A DNA stretch of 64,000 nucleotides from Colius striatus (taxonomy: Eukaryota > Chordata > Aves > Coliiformes > Coliidae), in assembly GCF_028858725.1 (NCBI RefSeq), contig NC_084774.1, positions 9,274,001 to 9,338,000 on the forward strand, in the 5' to 3' direction. The number at the start of each line of letters is the position of its first letter. The stretch's first letter is position 1. The position numbers were made by a program, and so were the translations under genes. Below, in pieces: positions 12,822-23,238 of this stretch. The notes beneath the pieces were generated by a model that worked only from the letters and a program-made list of their open reading frames with translations, had not been told where the DNA came from and searched no databases.

Positions 12822-14961
12822 CTGGAAGGGGAAAGCAAAGCTCTGTGACACCGGCTCGGCCACCCGGCCCTGCCCGGGCGTGGGGACACCGGGGAGAGGA
12901 GCCCTTGGGCTGGGAAGGGCTTGGAGGGTTTGACACCTGAGCGAGTTCCTGGTGCTGGAACGAGGAAGGACTAGGGAATGGAAGCCTGAGCAGGGCTGTT
13001 CCCACGTCCCAGCAACAGGCTCAGGCTGTGCCCAGTGTTTTGGTGCAGCAGGAGAATGGAGATTCCAAGCCACGGGGGGCTGTGGAAACCCTTCTGCCGG
13101 GACTGGACATTCTGTCTCCCGTTGCCCCTCGGCACAGCCCCGTCCCCGTGCCTGCTTCCCTGCATCCTGCACCCACAGCCCCGCTCCTCTGCAGCCCCAG
13201 TCACCCACTCCTACAGCCTGTATCCTGAATCCCATGTCCCTGCACCCCACAGCCCCCCAGCTCTGCATCCTGCTGCCCCATCTGGCCATATCCTGCTTCC
13301 CGTAGTCCCGCATCCTGCGGCTCTGTCTGCCCATATCCTGCTTCCCATGTTCCCACATCCCGCATCCTACAGCCGTGCACCCCGCATCCTGTAGCCCTGT
13401 ATCCCCATATCCTGCATCCCAGCAGCTGTGTCCTCCACAGCCCTGTGTCTCTGCATCCTGCAGCCCCCTTTCCCTGCATGTTGTGGATGTGAAGCTCTGT
13501 ATCCTCATATCCCACAGTCCCATATACCCGCATCCTAACACCGTATCCCACAGCCCTTGGTCCCACAGCCCTGTATCCTTGCAGCCTTCAGCCAGCACCT
13601 CATATCCTCATAGCTTGAATCCCACAGCTTTCTAACCTCCCAGCCACGTATCCCTCAGCATCCTGCAGCCTTGCATCCCGCAGCACCCCACAGCACCCCA
13701 TCCTTGGAACCCCATCCTCATACCCTCGCAGGCTGCAACCTGCAGCCCTGTATCTTTGCAGTGCAGATCCCAATGTGCCATACCCCTGTATCCCACACTC
13801 CCTGCCCTGTATCCCAACACCCTGTTCCCCTGAAGCACATCTCTCTAACTCTGCATCCTGCTGCCTGAGACTCTTGCAGCCCGTATCTCCAGCCCCATAA
13901 CTACCTACCCCTATGTCCCCAGCCCTGTACCCCGACATCCTTGCCTCCTCAGCTCCATTCCCCAGCATCCTGCAGCCCTGCACTCTCACAGCCCACACCT
14001 CCAGCCCTACACCCCCTCATCCTCAGCTCCCTACTCCCTCATCCCACAGCCCTGCAAACCTGCAGCCCACGTCCCCAGCCCTGTACTCCCACATTCCTGC
14101 ATCCTCAGCTCTGAACCCCCGCATTCCCATACCCCTAGACCTGCATCCCCGCATCCCCACATCCCCAGACCCATAACCCCCACATCCCTGCACTTCCAGC
14201 TCCATAATCCTGCATCCCACAGCCCTGTAGTCCTGCAGCCCGCATACGCAGCCCTGCATCCCCTCACCGCCAGCCCTGCACACCCACATCTCCAGCCTCG
14301 TAGCCCTGCATCCTACAGCCCTGCACTCTTGCAGCCCTCATCCTCAGCCCCGTACCCCTGCATTCCCGCGTCCCCTGCCCCATAACTCCCACATCCCTGT
14401 ACACCTGCATCCCCCAACCCTCCTCTCTCGCAGCCCGCGTCCCCAGCCTCGCCCCCCGGCACCCCCAGCCCCATAGTCCCGCTTCCCCCCAGCCCCGCGC
14501 TCGTGCAGCTCGCATCCCCGCACCGCCACCCCTTCCTCCCGCAGCCCGTCCCTCTCACCCAGCATCTTGCTGAGCACGGCGTTGTGCAGGTCGGGGTTCT
14601 GCTGCGCCAGCCGCTTGCGCTCGTCCTTGGCCCAGACCATGAAGGCGTTCATGGGCCGGCGGATGCGGGAGTCCTCGCCGCCCTTGCCCTCGGGGCGACC
14701 GGCCGGGGGGCTGTATCCATAGCCCGGCTCGGGGCTGGGCGTGCGGCTGGGGGCCGCGCCGGGGGCCGCGCCGCCGGGGCCGGGGCCGAAGGCGAAGCCG
14801 GGCTCGGGGCTGGGCGTGCGGCTGGCGGGGGAGGCGGCTCCCGGGGGGCGCGGGAAGGCGAGCCCGGGCTCAGCGGCCGGCACGGCGGCGGTGACCCATG
14901 AACAGTCGCCCCGGGGTTGCGATATCTCCTCTCGGCAGTAGTTAGACTCAGATATATTCAT
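11971..14961 (-). CDS. SOX18: SOX18, SoxF HMG-box transcription factor (whole coding span, two exons)
   Basis: This nuclear DNA-binding regulator of endothelial, lymphatic and vascular development is coded by two exons, 14961-14559 and 12821-11971, giving 417 aa (human about 384). The HMG box spans about residues 99-172 (from [12 protein letters not shown] to [10 protein letters not shown]-like [11 protein letters not shown]) and is split by the intron after KML, as in all SoxF genes. DRNEFDQYL at 357-365 is the SoxF beta-catenin-contacting motif. The C-terminus [17 protein letters not shown] is nearly identical to human SOX18, which separates it from SOX7 and SOX17. The start is the first in-frame ATG after the TATA element; the frame stays open upstream but has no nearer Met. 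The intron is phase 1 (GTGAGA donor, CCAG acceptor). Oddities are a duplicated RTPSPEPG (48-55 and 73-80), HHHH in the activation region and a repeat-filled intron. The call rests on sequence plus family knowledge and is close to certain. Confidence 0.97.
12822..14558 (-). other. SOX18: SOX18 intron 1, phase 1, expanded by low-complexity repeat
   Basis: The 1,737-nt intron interrupts the HMG box at the SoxF-conserved position. Roughly 13,130-14,500 is a degenerate repeat (plus strand CCTGCATCCC/CTGCAGCCC); the unique parts are short and lie near the splice sites. Confidence 0.9.
13130..14500. repeat. Degenerate CCTGCATCC/TGCAGCCC repeat in the SOX18 intron
   Basis: Variants of CCCTGCATCC, CCACAGCCC and CCTGTATCC recur for about 1.4 kb without a fixed period. 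They resemble an old, slippage-degraded minisatellite. In the sense transcript the tract is G-rich (GGGATGCAGG). The open frames across it on both strands have no coding signature. Confidence 0.85.
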
Positions 14962-15260
14962 TCCAGCTGGACAGCACTTTGTGTCCGACCCGACCGGGTG
15001 CCGGAGAGAGAAAACCGAGTCCCGCCGCGTCCCACCGCGTCCAGCAGCCGCCAAGCAGCAGCCCCTCCGCTCGCCTCCGCTTCGGGGGGATTCGGGCTCG
15101 CCTGCCTTTGTTTTGGTTTCTTTTCTTGGGGTTTTTTTTTCCTCTTTTATTTTGTTTAGATTTTTTTTTTTCCCCTTTCCCCCCAAAAAAAACTTTTGGG
15201 ATGATGCTGGGCTGGAAGGGGCAAAATATAGCCGGGCTGGACCAATCAGCGGGGCGGAGG
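14540..15260. promoter_or_regulatory. SOX18: CpG-rich island over SOX18 exon 1 and promoter
   Basis: CpG dinucleotides are dense through exon 1 and thin out on both sides, as expected of a developmental-gene promoter island. Confidence 0.6.
14559..14961 (-). CDS. SOX18: SOX18 coding exon 1
   Basis: This exon codes residues 1-134 plus the first base of Gly135. It holds a Pro/Ala/Gly-rich N-terminus with two RTPSPEPG copies and the first half of the HMG box. The donor GTGAGAGG follows CTG-G. The start ATG is at 14961-14959. Confidence 0.95.
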
Positions 15261-15262
15261 GG
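15200..15262 (-). promoter_or_regulatory. SOX18: SOX18 core promoter: GC box, inverted CCAAT box, TATA element
   Basis: Reading in the SOX18 direction there is a GC box (complement of GGGGCGG, 15251-15257), ATTGGT (complement of 15241-15246) and TATATTTT (complement of 15223-15230). The order and spacing suit a TATA-type core promoter. Initiation is inferred near 15,195, giving a 5' UTR of about 235 nt with no earlier in-frame ATG. Confidence 0.6.
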
Positions 15263-15372
15263 AGGAGGAGGAGGAGGAGGACGAGAGGGAGAGGAGGAGG
15301 AGGAGGAGAAGGAGGAGGAGATGAGGGGGAGGAGGAGGAGAAGATGAGGGGGAGGAGGAGGAGGAGGAAGGG
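15255..15372. repeat. GGA/GAG purine tract upstream of SOX18
   Basis: This is an almost uninterrupted GGAGGA purine run on the plus strand, i.e. a pyrimidine run in the SOX18 sense. It sits directly upstream of the GC and CCAAT boxes and could adopt triplex (H-DNA) structure or bind TCC-tract factors. Confidence 0.8.
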
Positions 15373-15687
15373 GGGGCGTCCCCAGGCACCAGCAGGAAGA
15401 GCCACCCGGGGAGGGCCGGGCTGGGACCGGTGTATTTGCTGCTCGCTTCTTTTCCTTCCAAAAAGGAGGGTTGTTAGGTTTTTTTTCCGCTGCCTTCTTT
15501 TCCCCCTCTTCTTTCCCCTCCCCGCTGCTCTTTGCAGTCCCCTTTTCTGGCTGCTTACACTCTGCCCGTGCCTCCCGCAGCCCCCCGGAGCCGAGGCGGA
15601 GAAGTGTTTAGGTTTGCCTGTCAGGCTGCCCATTTGCAGGAGGACAGGGATGCTTGGGGCTTTGCGTTTATTTTCCTTGTGGCTTAT

Positions 15688-15722
15688 TTCGTGCGTGTGT
15701 GTGTGTGTGTGTGTGTGTGAGA
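15688..15722. repeat. (GT)n microsatellite
   Basis: GTGCGTGTGTGTGTG runs for about 35 bp, roughly 430 bp upstream of the SOX18 TATA element. Confidence 0.9.
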
Positions 15723-18700
15723 GTTTTGGCCAGCGTTCCCTGTCCCGGGTCAGGAGCAGCCCTGGAGTGAAGGCAGGAGTGAGCCCTCTTCCCCCAGCCT
15801 TTTTCTGCTGGGAATATCAGTGCTGGGAAGAGAATGGCTCCATGATTTTAAGCACTGTTGACATGAAAATAAACGTGTTTCCAGCCTGTGAGCTCAAGGG
15901 ACTGTTGAGGATACTGTGGGTTCACCAGCAGCTGGGTGGTCACGGCTAAAACCTGCCTCGGGAGCTGTGCCCCTGAGGCTGCAGGGCTGTGGCACTGCCG
16001 CACGGGCTGTGGGCACAGCAGTGTCCCCGCAGCACACAGCCATGGGCAGCACGTCCCCTGCTGCCAGGTCACTGTGCTGCTCACCCAGCTGCCATCCAGC
16101 ACGGACTGGCAGTGCCAAGAGCCGTGCTAGATGGTCTGGAGGTCCTTCCTGCCCTTGGCACAGAGGAGTTAGGAACTCTGTGGGACCCGTTTGCAAGCAG
16201 GGAGATCTGTTTGCACACTGTCCCTGCTCCCTGACACCCCCTGGGCCAGTGTGCTGATGTGTGAAAGATGCCCCAGCCCCGGGTCTCAACCTCCAAGCTC
16301 CCTCCAGCTCTGGATGTGCCCAAGAAATGTGAAGCTCAGCGTTAGGAAGACTTGGGGCACCGGGTTGTGCAAGAGCCCAGCTCCCAGCCTCCTCGCAGCC
16401 GTGGGGTATTGCATGCCATGGTTTCTGTGTGTCTGGAAGTGATTTGACAAAAGCTGATCTGCTGTTAACCCTCAACAAAACAAAGGCCTAAAGAAAAAGA
16501 AATAATCATAATATAACACAAAAAAGCCCTTGTCTCACTTATTCTTCAGGCAGCACTCAGGAGTGACAGAGCTTTCAGGCTGCATTTCCTCCACGTTCCT
16601 GGAGCCTCCCAGGATTACTTTGCAAGAGCAGATCAGCAGCAGTCCCTGGGAGAGCCTGTACGGCTGTGAGGAGCCTCCTCTGAGCTCTGCCCCGTCCTGC
16701 CCCGGCCCTGCAGCTGAGGAAGGTGCTGCAGCATCGCTGAGCAGGAGGAGCAGCTGTGTGTGGCCACCCGGAGCTGAGCCTCTGAGCTGCCGGAGGCTTT
16801 GGCTCTGTGCCCCAGCCCTGGGAGCAGTGAGGTGGGTGCTGGGGGAACTGGGGGGGCTCCCAGCTGCATATGGGGTGAAATGGGCAGCTTTTGGGGTAGT
16901 TGGTGTGGGCAGTTGCTGGGGACATCCCAGGAATATCCCCCTGTCCCTGATCCTGGCCCTTGTCCCGGGCTTTGTCCGAGCACGTGGTGCTTTCCCCAGC
17001 CTCCCTCAGGGGCCCAGCAGCATCCTTGGCCTCTGGGCAGGTTCAGAGCTGGACCTGGTGCCACCAGTTGGCATTTGGGATGTGGTGGGGATGAGCAGGG
17101 GCAGCTCAGATTTCCCCTGCCTTGGAAACGAATCTAAGAGCTGGGGCAAACCCTGCCTGGGGGCAGGCAGATGCAGAGCCTTGTGCCAGCCATGTGTGCT
17201 CTGAGCAAGTGCCCCGAGCACAGGACTCCTCTGCAGGGGCTGGCAGCGGGCTCGGGACATTTTCCTTGTGCAGGATTGGTCTGGGAACAGGGATCAGAGC
17301 AGAGCTGCTCTCCTTGTGGCACTGGGGTAGTTTGGGATCTCCTCTGCCCATGGAGCAAAGCTGGGTGCTTTGACCCCAGGACACTGCCTGGCAGTGAATT
17401 TGCTGTTGGTGCCATGTCCCAGGATGGGGAGGGTGGTGGAGGGGGAAAGGAAAGGGCATGGAGGAGGGATGAGAGATGCAAAGTGGGGAGAGGGGGGACG
17501 GGGAGCTGCGAGGGGGGAAGGAGCAGTGTGTAAAGCACCCCAAAATGCCCAAGTGCAAATATAGCTGAGTGCATGCCCCCACAATGCCTGGACAAGCTCA
17601 GGAGGAGGACAGAGAGGCCACACTGCCTGTTTGAGTGGGCAGTGCCACATCCCTTTGCTCTCCCTCTCCACTGCCAGCACTCACCAGGGTGTGGGGATGA
17701 ACTGGGTGGGCTCTGTGCCCACCTTGGCTTTCCCAGAGGGGACACACACAAAATACCCACAGCACAACTCCTCCTTTTCCCCCACTCCCCTGAGGACCTG
17801 GGGATGTGGCCCTGGGAGCTGGTGACACCCTGGCCCCATCTCCTCAGCAGCCACATCTGCAGCAGCGTGGGGAGGAACCGCTGGCCATCCCATGGTGGGT
17901 AAGTCCAGTGACCCTGTGCCCTCCTCGCTGTGCCTGGTGTTGGGTGAGCTGGACCCTGGCTTGTCACACAGCCTCAGCACTTGTGTATTTCATCATTTTC
18001 CCTTTTTTTCACCCCCCCTCTGTAGTTTTATTGGGCTGGCTGCTCGCTGCCCCCACCCCGGCCCCCGGCTTCCCTTCCTTGCATCCCAGCACCACACCTA
18101 GCAGAGGAAGCGTGGCGGGGACAGCCTCGGCTCCCCAGCACAAAGGCATTTTTGCTGCCTGTCCCCAGCACAAAGGCATTTTCCCTCCCTGTGCCCAGCC
18201 TGTGCCTCTGGCTGTAGCTTATTCCTCCCAGCCAGGTCTGACACCGAGCTCCCAGCTGCCTAAAAATAGATGCGGCATCCTCTGGACTGTCCCGAGGGGT
18301 CTCGGGGATTTGGGGGCTCCAAGGGGGGAGGTGGGGGTGGCAAGAAGGTAAGAGTGAGGGTTGCTGGCTCAGCCCCAAGGTTATCTCTGCTGCTGAGGGC
18401 TATGGGTGGAGGCAGGAGCCCCTGCAACCAAATCCAAGGGATTTAGCCCCAAAGGTGGCATCCAGGTTGCAGAGGTGGGTGCTGGCAGGGTCCCTGCAGC
18501 ACAGCCACAGCAAACCCTGAGCTGTGGTGGGAAAATTGCCCTTTATTCTTGTTTTGCAGAGGGTGGAAAGCAGGAAGGGGGCCAGGGGCAGGAGCAGGAT
18601 CTGACCCTGGGCCTGGGTGTGGGTGCTGGACCCTCGCTCAGTGGCCAGTGCTCGCTCACACACACACACCAGCCTCCCTTCTCCTTGTGCTCACACTGCT

Positions 18701-19879
18701 AGAGGATTAATCACTGTGCAGCTGCCAGTGTGGGGCTGGAGCTGTGCTGTGCTGAGTGAGACAGTCCCCATTATTAATTACAGCTAATAATTACCTTTGG
18801 GCCACACCACAGAGGGACCTGGAACAATGTGGGCTGGATGTGACCTACACACACTGAAGCACAGGCTCTTTGCAGGGGGTGCTGAGGGGAGCAGGGCTGT
18901 TCCTCCTGCAGTGTGGGGGCACCTGTGTGCATCTCCCAGGCTGGCAGCTCCCCTGGCACCCTGAGAGACTCCCTTTGCTGCCCTGGGGCTGTGGCCTCAC
19001 TGGAACAAAGGCTTCCCAAAGAAAGGCGCTTCCTGAAGAGCAAAGGCCCCCGGGGCTGGGGCTGTGTGTGAGCCCGGCAGGAGGCTGAAGTCATCTGCTG
19101 GGAAATGCTCCCTGTTACCAGGGCACAGCTCAGCACCCGGCTTCCTCCTCCACAAATAGTTCAGTGGGTCAGGCAGAGCTGGCAAGAGCTGAGCAAGCCA
19201 GCCAGGACCTGGCACAGCATGGGTGTGAGGAGCATCCCAGCAGCAGCCACGTGTCTGTGCAAGGGTGACACGTCCCTCATGTCCCCATCCAGGGACCGGA
19301 GCCTTTCCCACCCAGCCCCAGGAACGGCCAACTCAGCTGTTTGCTGCTCATTTGCTCTTTTTTCTGGGCTTCCAGCTCCATCTGACAAGTGAAGGGCACG
19401 GAGGAGAGTGGCAAGGTGCCCCAGGCCACTGTGGCTGTCTGCCTCAGTGCCACCCACGCCAGCAGGTCCCTGAGAGGCGCGGTGCCGGCCAAGCCCGGCG
19501 GTCAGACACCGCAGCCCAGCAAGCAGGGAAAGTTGTCTTTCTTTTTCAGCTCTTTTCAATAACCAGAGGTCAGCCTTGTTTATACAGGGTTGTGAGTGGA
19601 ACAACAGCAGCAATCCCCATTGTGTGAGCAGCGAAACCCACAGCTAACCCGAAAAAGCTGTTAGTGCAGGCACAGCCATTGCAGCCTCCTGGCCAGTGGC
19701 CGCAGCCCCTGCTCCTCACCGAGGCCATCCTGCCTCCTTTTCCCCTTCCCTTCGCCCCTGGCTCTGTGGTGATGAGCCCACCAGCTCGGGGGGCTGCATT
19801 TCCAGCCACATCATCCCCCCAAGCTGCTCCCTGTGAATCCTGGGGTGCAGCCCTCACATCCCAAGAGTGAGCCAAGCTG

Positions 19880-20016
19880 CTGCACGTCCCGCTCGTGGCG
19901 CTTAGGGCCAGGCTAAGGCTGGGAACCTCAGTGGTTTGTGGTCCAACCAAACTTGTGGTTGGGTTTGGTGATCTTAAAAGGTCTTTTCCAACCCAAATGC
20001 TTCTGTGATTCCGTGG
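19880..20016 (+). mobile_element. Short CR1 3' fragment
   Basis: It has GTCTTTTCCAACCCAAATG followed by CTTCTGTGATTCCGTGG, a diverged CR1 3' end. The left limit is uncertain. Confidence 0.7.
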
Positions 20017-21461
20017 AAGGCACCCAGGGAGGGCTGAGCATGCCGATGAACACGGCTGGAGCTGCTGCCCCGGCAGCGGTCGTCGCTTTCCGACTCGATT
20101 CCCATCACAGAGAGAGCCCAGGCTTTCAGGAAGGAAAGTCTTACACTTCTACCAACTATTTCAAGACTCCAATAAACACATTTTTTGGTTCAGCATTAAT
20201 GAATTACCTCAATGCAGAACTGCTCATGCCAAATACATGAACACAGAGTGTAGAAAAGCCGCCGAGAAGCAGATTTGGCTGCCGTTCAGCTGCTCTGATC
20301 GGCATCGTTTCTCTTCTCAACTACAGCAAGAAAATGTGCTCTGCCTGTGGCACTGCATCCTCCCAGGAAGCAGCAGCTGGCTGGCAGCACAGCCCGGGCA
20401 CGCCGGGGTTATTCGCTGCTTCCATCACCCGAATTGGCAGCGAAAGCCGCTCGCTGGTGTCTGTGCGGGAGCTGCAGCCAGGAACCGGGATCCTGCTCTT
20501 CCAGTGTGCCCAGGCTCGCTGCTCCCCACCTCCTCTGGGGTGCTGGGGAAAGGATAACTGCAGTTAGGAGGCTTTCTCAGCCTGGCTCTGCTGTGGGAGG
20601 TGGGCTGGGGCTGCCCGTCTGTGGCCCTGCAGCCATGTGTGCCCATGAGCACTGTGGCCAGCAGCAGCTCTGCAGTGGCCTTGGTGGCTGTGACACTCGC
20701 TTTCCTCCAACAGCAACGGCTGTGCTGGTGGCTGCTGGGAGCCAATGAGCCCCCCAGGGAAAGCACAGACCCCTCTTTTGCAGAAACCTTTCTCGCTGAG
20801 ACTCTGCTCTGTGAGTTCCCAACCTCTGGGCCCTGAGAGGTGTTTGCTCTCCCCTTGCTCTTTGGGCATCGTTTGTCAGAATGTACCACAGATCCAGGGG
20901 CTTGTGCTCCATCACGGGGGACACTCGCTTGCAAGCAGGGGAGAGGAGGGGAATGAAGGGAGGCAACACCAGTGACAGCTCCACTGCTTTGAATCTCAGT
21001 CCTCAGGATCTCATCAACATGATGAGACACAGCCGAGCTGGTTCTTGCCTCTCTGCTCCATAAATGAAACTGCAGCAGCAGGTGAGCAGGAGAGGGGGTG
21101 GTTGGCTGCACTCTCTGAGCCCTGCTGCTGCAGCAGGAGGGTCTCCCATCCTCTCCCTCCTCGGGAGGGCTGATGCAGCAGCTCAGGACATCTCCATCTG
21201 GGAAAGCTTTGTCGTTCTCAAGAGCTGCTGTGGCTCCTGACATGGTTTAAGTTAGAGTGAGGCATTACCTCACCGGCCTGCTGCAGATGGCAGCTGGCTG
21301 CTGGCTGCTGCTTGCTCCATGCTCCTCTCTCTCCTCCCCTCCCTTTGTCTGCAGCCTCTGAACCCAGAGCTTTCTGCTTGGGATTTTCCAAACGCTGGCC
21401 AATTTGTTCACAGGATCTTGGAGAGGCAGTTGCCTGGTTTCTGAGCATCACCCCAGCCAGG

Positions 21462-21590
21462 CCTGGAGGAAGAGAAGCTGTTTGCAGCATCCCTGAAGGA
21501 AAAGGAACCATTTGCAGAGCTCCTGGAGGGAAAGGAACCCTTTGCAGAACACCTGGAGGAAGAGAAGCCCTTTGCAGCATGTCTGGAAGC
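21462..21590. repeat. 33-bp repeat, four copies
   Basis: CTGGAGGAAGAGAAGC and TTTGCAGCA-type units repeat every 33 bp. In the plus strand they read as an 11-aa acidic cycle (LEEEKLFAA-like), but no start, splice context or homologue is evident. Confidence 0.75.
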
Positions 21591-22739
21591 ACTAACCTTC
21601 ACCAAAGCACACAGCCCATCTGCTTGCACGGGGTGTCTCGTGGCCACCTCTCTGCATCCCCAAGGCTTTCAGCACTCAGCAGCAAGGGTGAGGATGTTGC
21701 TGAGATCAATGGCACCATCACATAGACAGGGAAACCCTCAGTGCCAAACCCAAGTGAAAGGGTTTTTGGCTCAGAGGGATGTAGACCCTGCTGTGGCTCC
21801 GTGCCAGTTTCCCCATGTGCTGTGCAGAGCATGAGGCAACTCAGATCTCCTTGAGCCCTTCAGAGACAGCAGCCTCCCTGGCAAAGGGCAGGATGTATCA
21901 GGCTAATTTTGACAGAGTGCTTCTTTCCTGAGACAGAAGGATAATAATAATGACAACAATAATTACAACAATTATACTAAGAATAAAGAGAAGGGCCTGA
22001 GAGATTTCCCTCCTTGCAAGAAGAGAAACAACTTTTGCTTTTTGGTGCTGTGTTGGGGATGTGAAAGGAAGGGAAATGAGCATGAACGTGCTGCATCTGC
22101 AGCTCAGGACCCTGAGGACTGTGACATACCCCCTCCCCAAACTGCCCTGAACAGGAGATTTAAAAGCTTGCTAGGACAGCACCTTTTGCTTCACTTTCTG
22201 GTTTCTTTGTGCTGCAGCTCGGGGGAAATGGCAGTGAATCCCCCTGGTGACGGGGCAGCCATGGAGGGGTTTGGTGCAGGGAGGGAGGAGGATGTGGGTC
22301 ACCCCCAGGGATGAAGGCTGTGTTGATGGGGATCCCTGTGGCTGGTGGGATATGGGGCAGCAGGGGAAGGGCTCTGAGGGAAAGGCTTTGTTCGTGGGCC
22401 AGCTGGGAGCGTGCAAGGGCCTCCGGGCTCCAGCGTTGCTCCTGCGCTTCGCTCCTGCTGTGTGCGGGAGCCGGGCCAAGGTGGAGCAGGTCCCCAGGGG
22501 AGGCAGCCCACAGCCAAGCTTTTAGCCCTTAAATTGCCTGGGAAAGCAGCTCCATCTTTCCATCTCCCCAAAGGGCTCTTCTCTCACCCAAGCCCGGGCC
22601 CTTTCCCAGGCTGCTGGCCTCAGACACCTCCACCTCTGCCCTTCTCCTCCAACCCCTCTCGTTCGGCCTCGCTCAGATCTGAAAGCGCTGGAGGAGGAGA
22701 AGCAAAGGCTCACAGGACAGAACAACCCTCTGAGCTGGA

Positions 22740-22960
22740 GAAATAAGGTTAAAGGCTCTTATCTGATGGAGCTGCAGCCTTGCCAAAGCCTGTTGCTATC
22801 AGCTCAGGACACATGTGCTATTGGCAAAGCTTCGGGGACACAATAATACAAACAGTATTCATTGTCGAGTCAACAATGATGGGAGAAGGAGCCCGGTGCT
22901 ATTACCGGTATAAAAGGCGCTGTAGGAAAGCTCAGGGCAGGAGGATGCCGTCGGGATCAA
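22740..22960. promoter_or_regulatory. Unique AT-richer element with three SOX sites, GATA site and plus-strand TATA box
   Basis: ACAAT at 22840-22844, ATTGT at 22861-22865 and ACAAT at 22873-22877 lie within 38 bp. A GATA site (CTTATCTGAT, about 22758) and paired TTGCCAAA/TTGGCAAA motifs precede them, with an inverted CCAAT near 22819. TATAAAAGGC at 22909-22918 follows. It is 7.6 kb upstream of SOX18 and could be a SoxF-bound endothelial enhancer or the promoter of an unknown rightward transcript. Confidence 0.35.
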
Positions 22961-23238
22961 CAGCGGGGCTGAGCAGATTACAGTTCTATTTGTATTCGGG
23001 AAGGAGAAACCCTCCATCCCCAGCGGGCTGGAGCCAGAAGGACGGAGCCGGCGGGGGCGGGGAGGGGGGTTTGGGCTGCAGGGAAAAACTCTTTGAGCAG
23101 TGCTGGAAGCAGCTGCAGCAAAGTGCTGATGGCAGCGGCTTTGGGCAAGGGCACGAGGCAGGTTTGCAGAGCCCCAGCCCGAGGTCGTGCTCCTGAGAAG
23201 TCACCCAGGGAAAATACTCGTGAGAGGAGGAGGGGTGG

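Larger units (their letters stand above)
15725..22735. other. Intergenic between SOX18 and TCEA2, no gene recognised
   Basis: This is GC-rich unique sequence with one short CR1 and the 33-bp repeat. Open frames overlap on both strands without splice or homology support. Confidence 0.55.

Noticed and set aside
14344-15633. SOX18 with a long N-terminal extension starting at 15,633
   Set aside because: The frame is open upstream of the chosen ATG, but it would cross the TATA/CCAAT promoter and the GGA tract. No Met lies between the inferred start site and 14,961.
22780-23196. 138-aa plus-strand frame overlapping the SOX-site cluster
   Set aside because: It starts upstream of the TATA box and ends in Gly-rich sequence. 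No domain or splice context, so the element is described only as a regulatory candidate.
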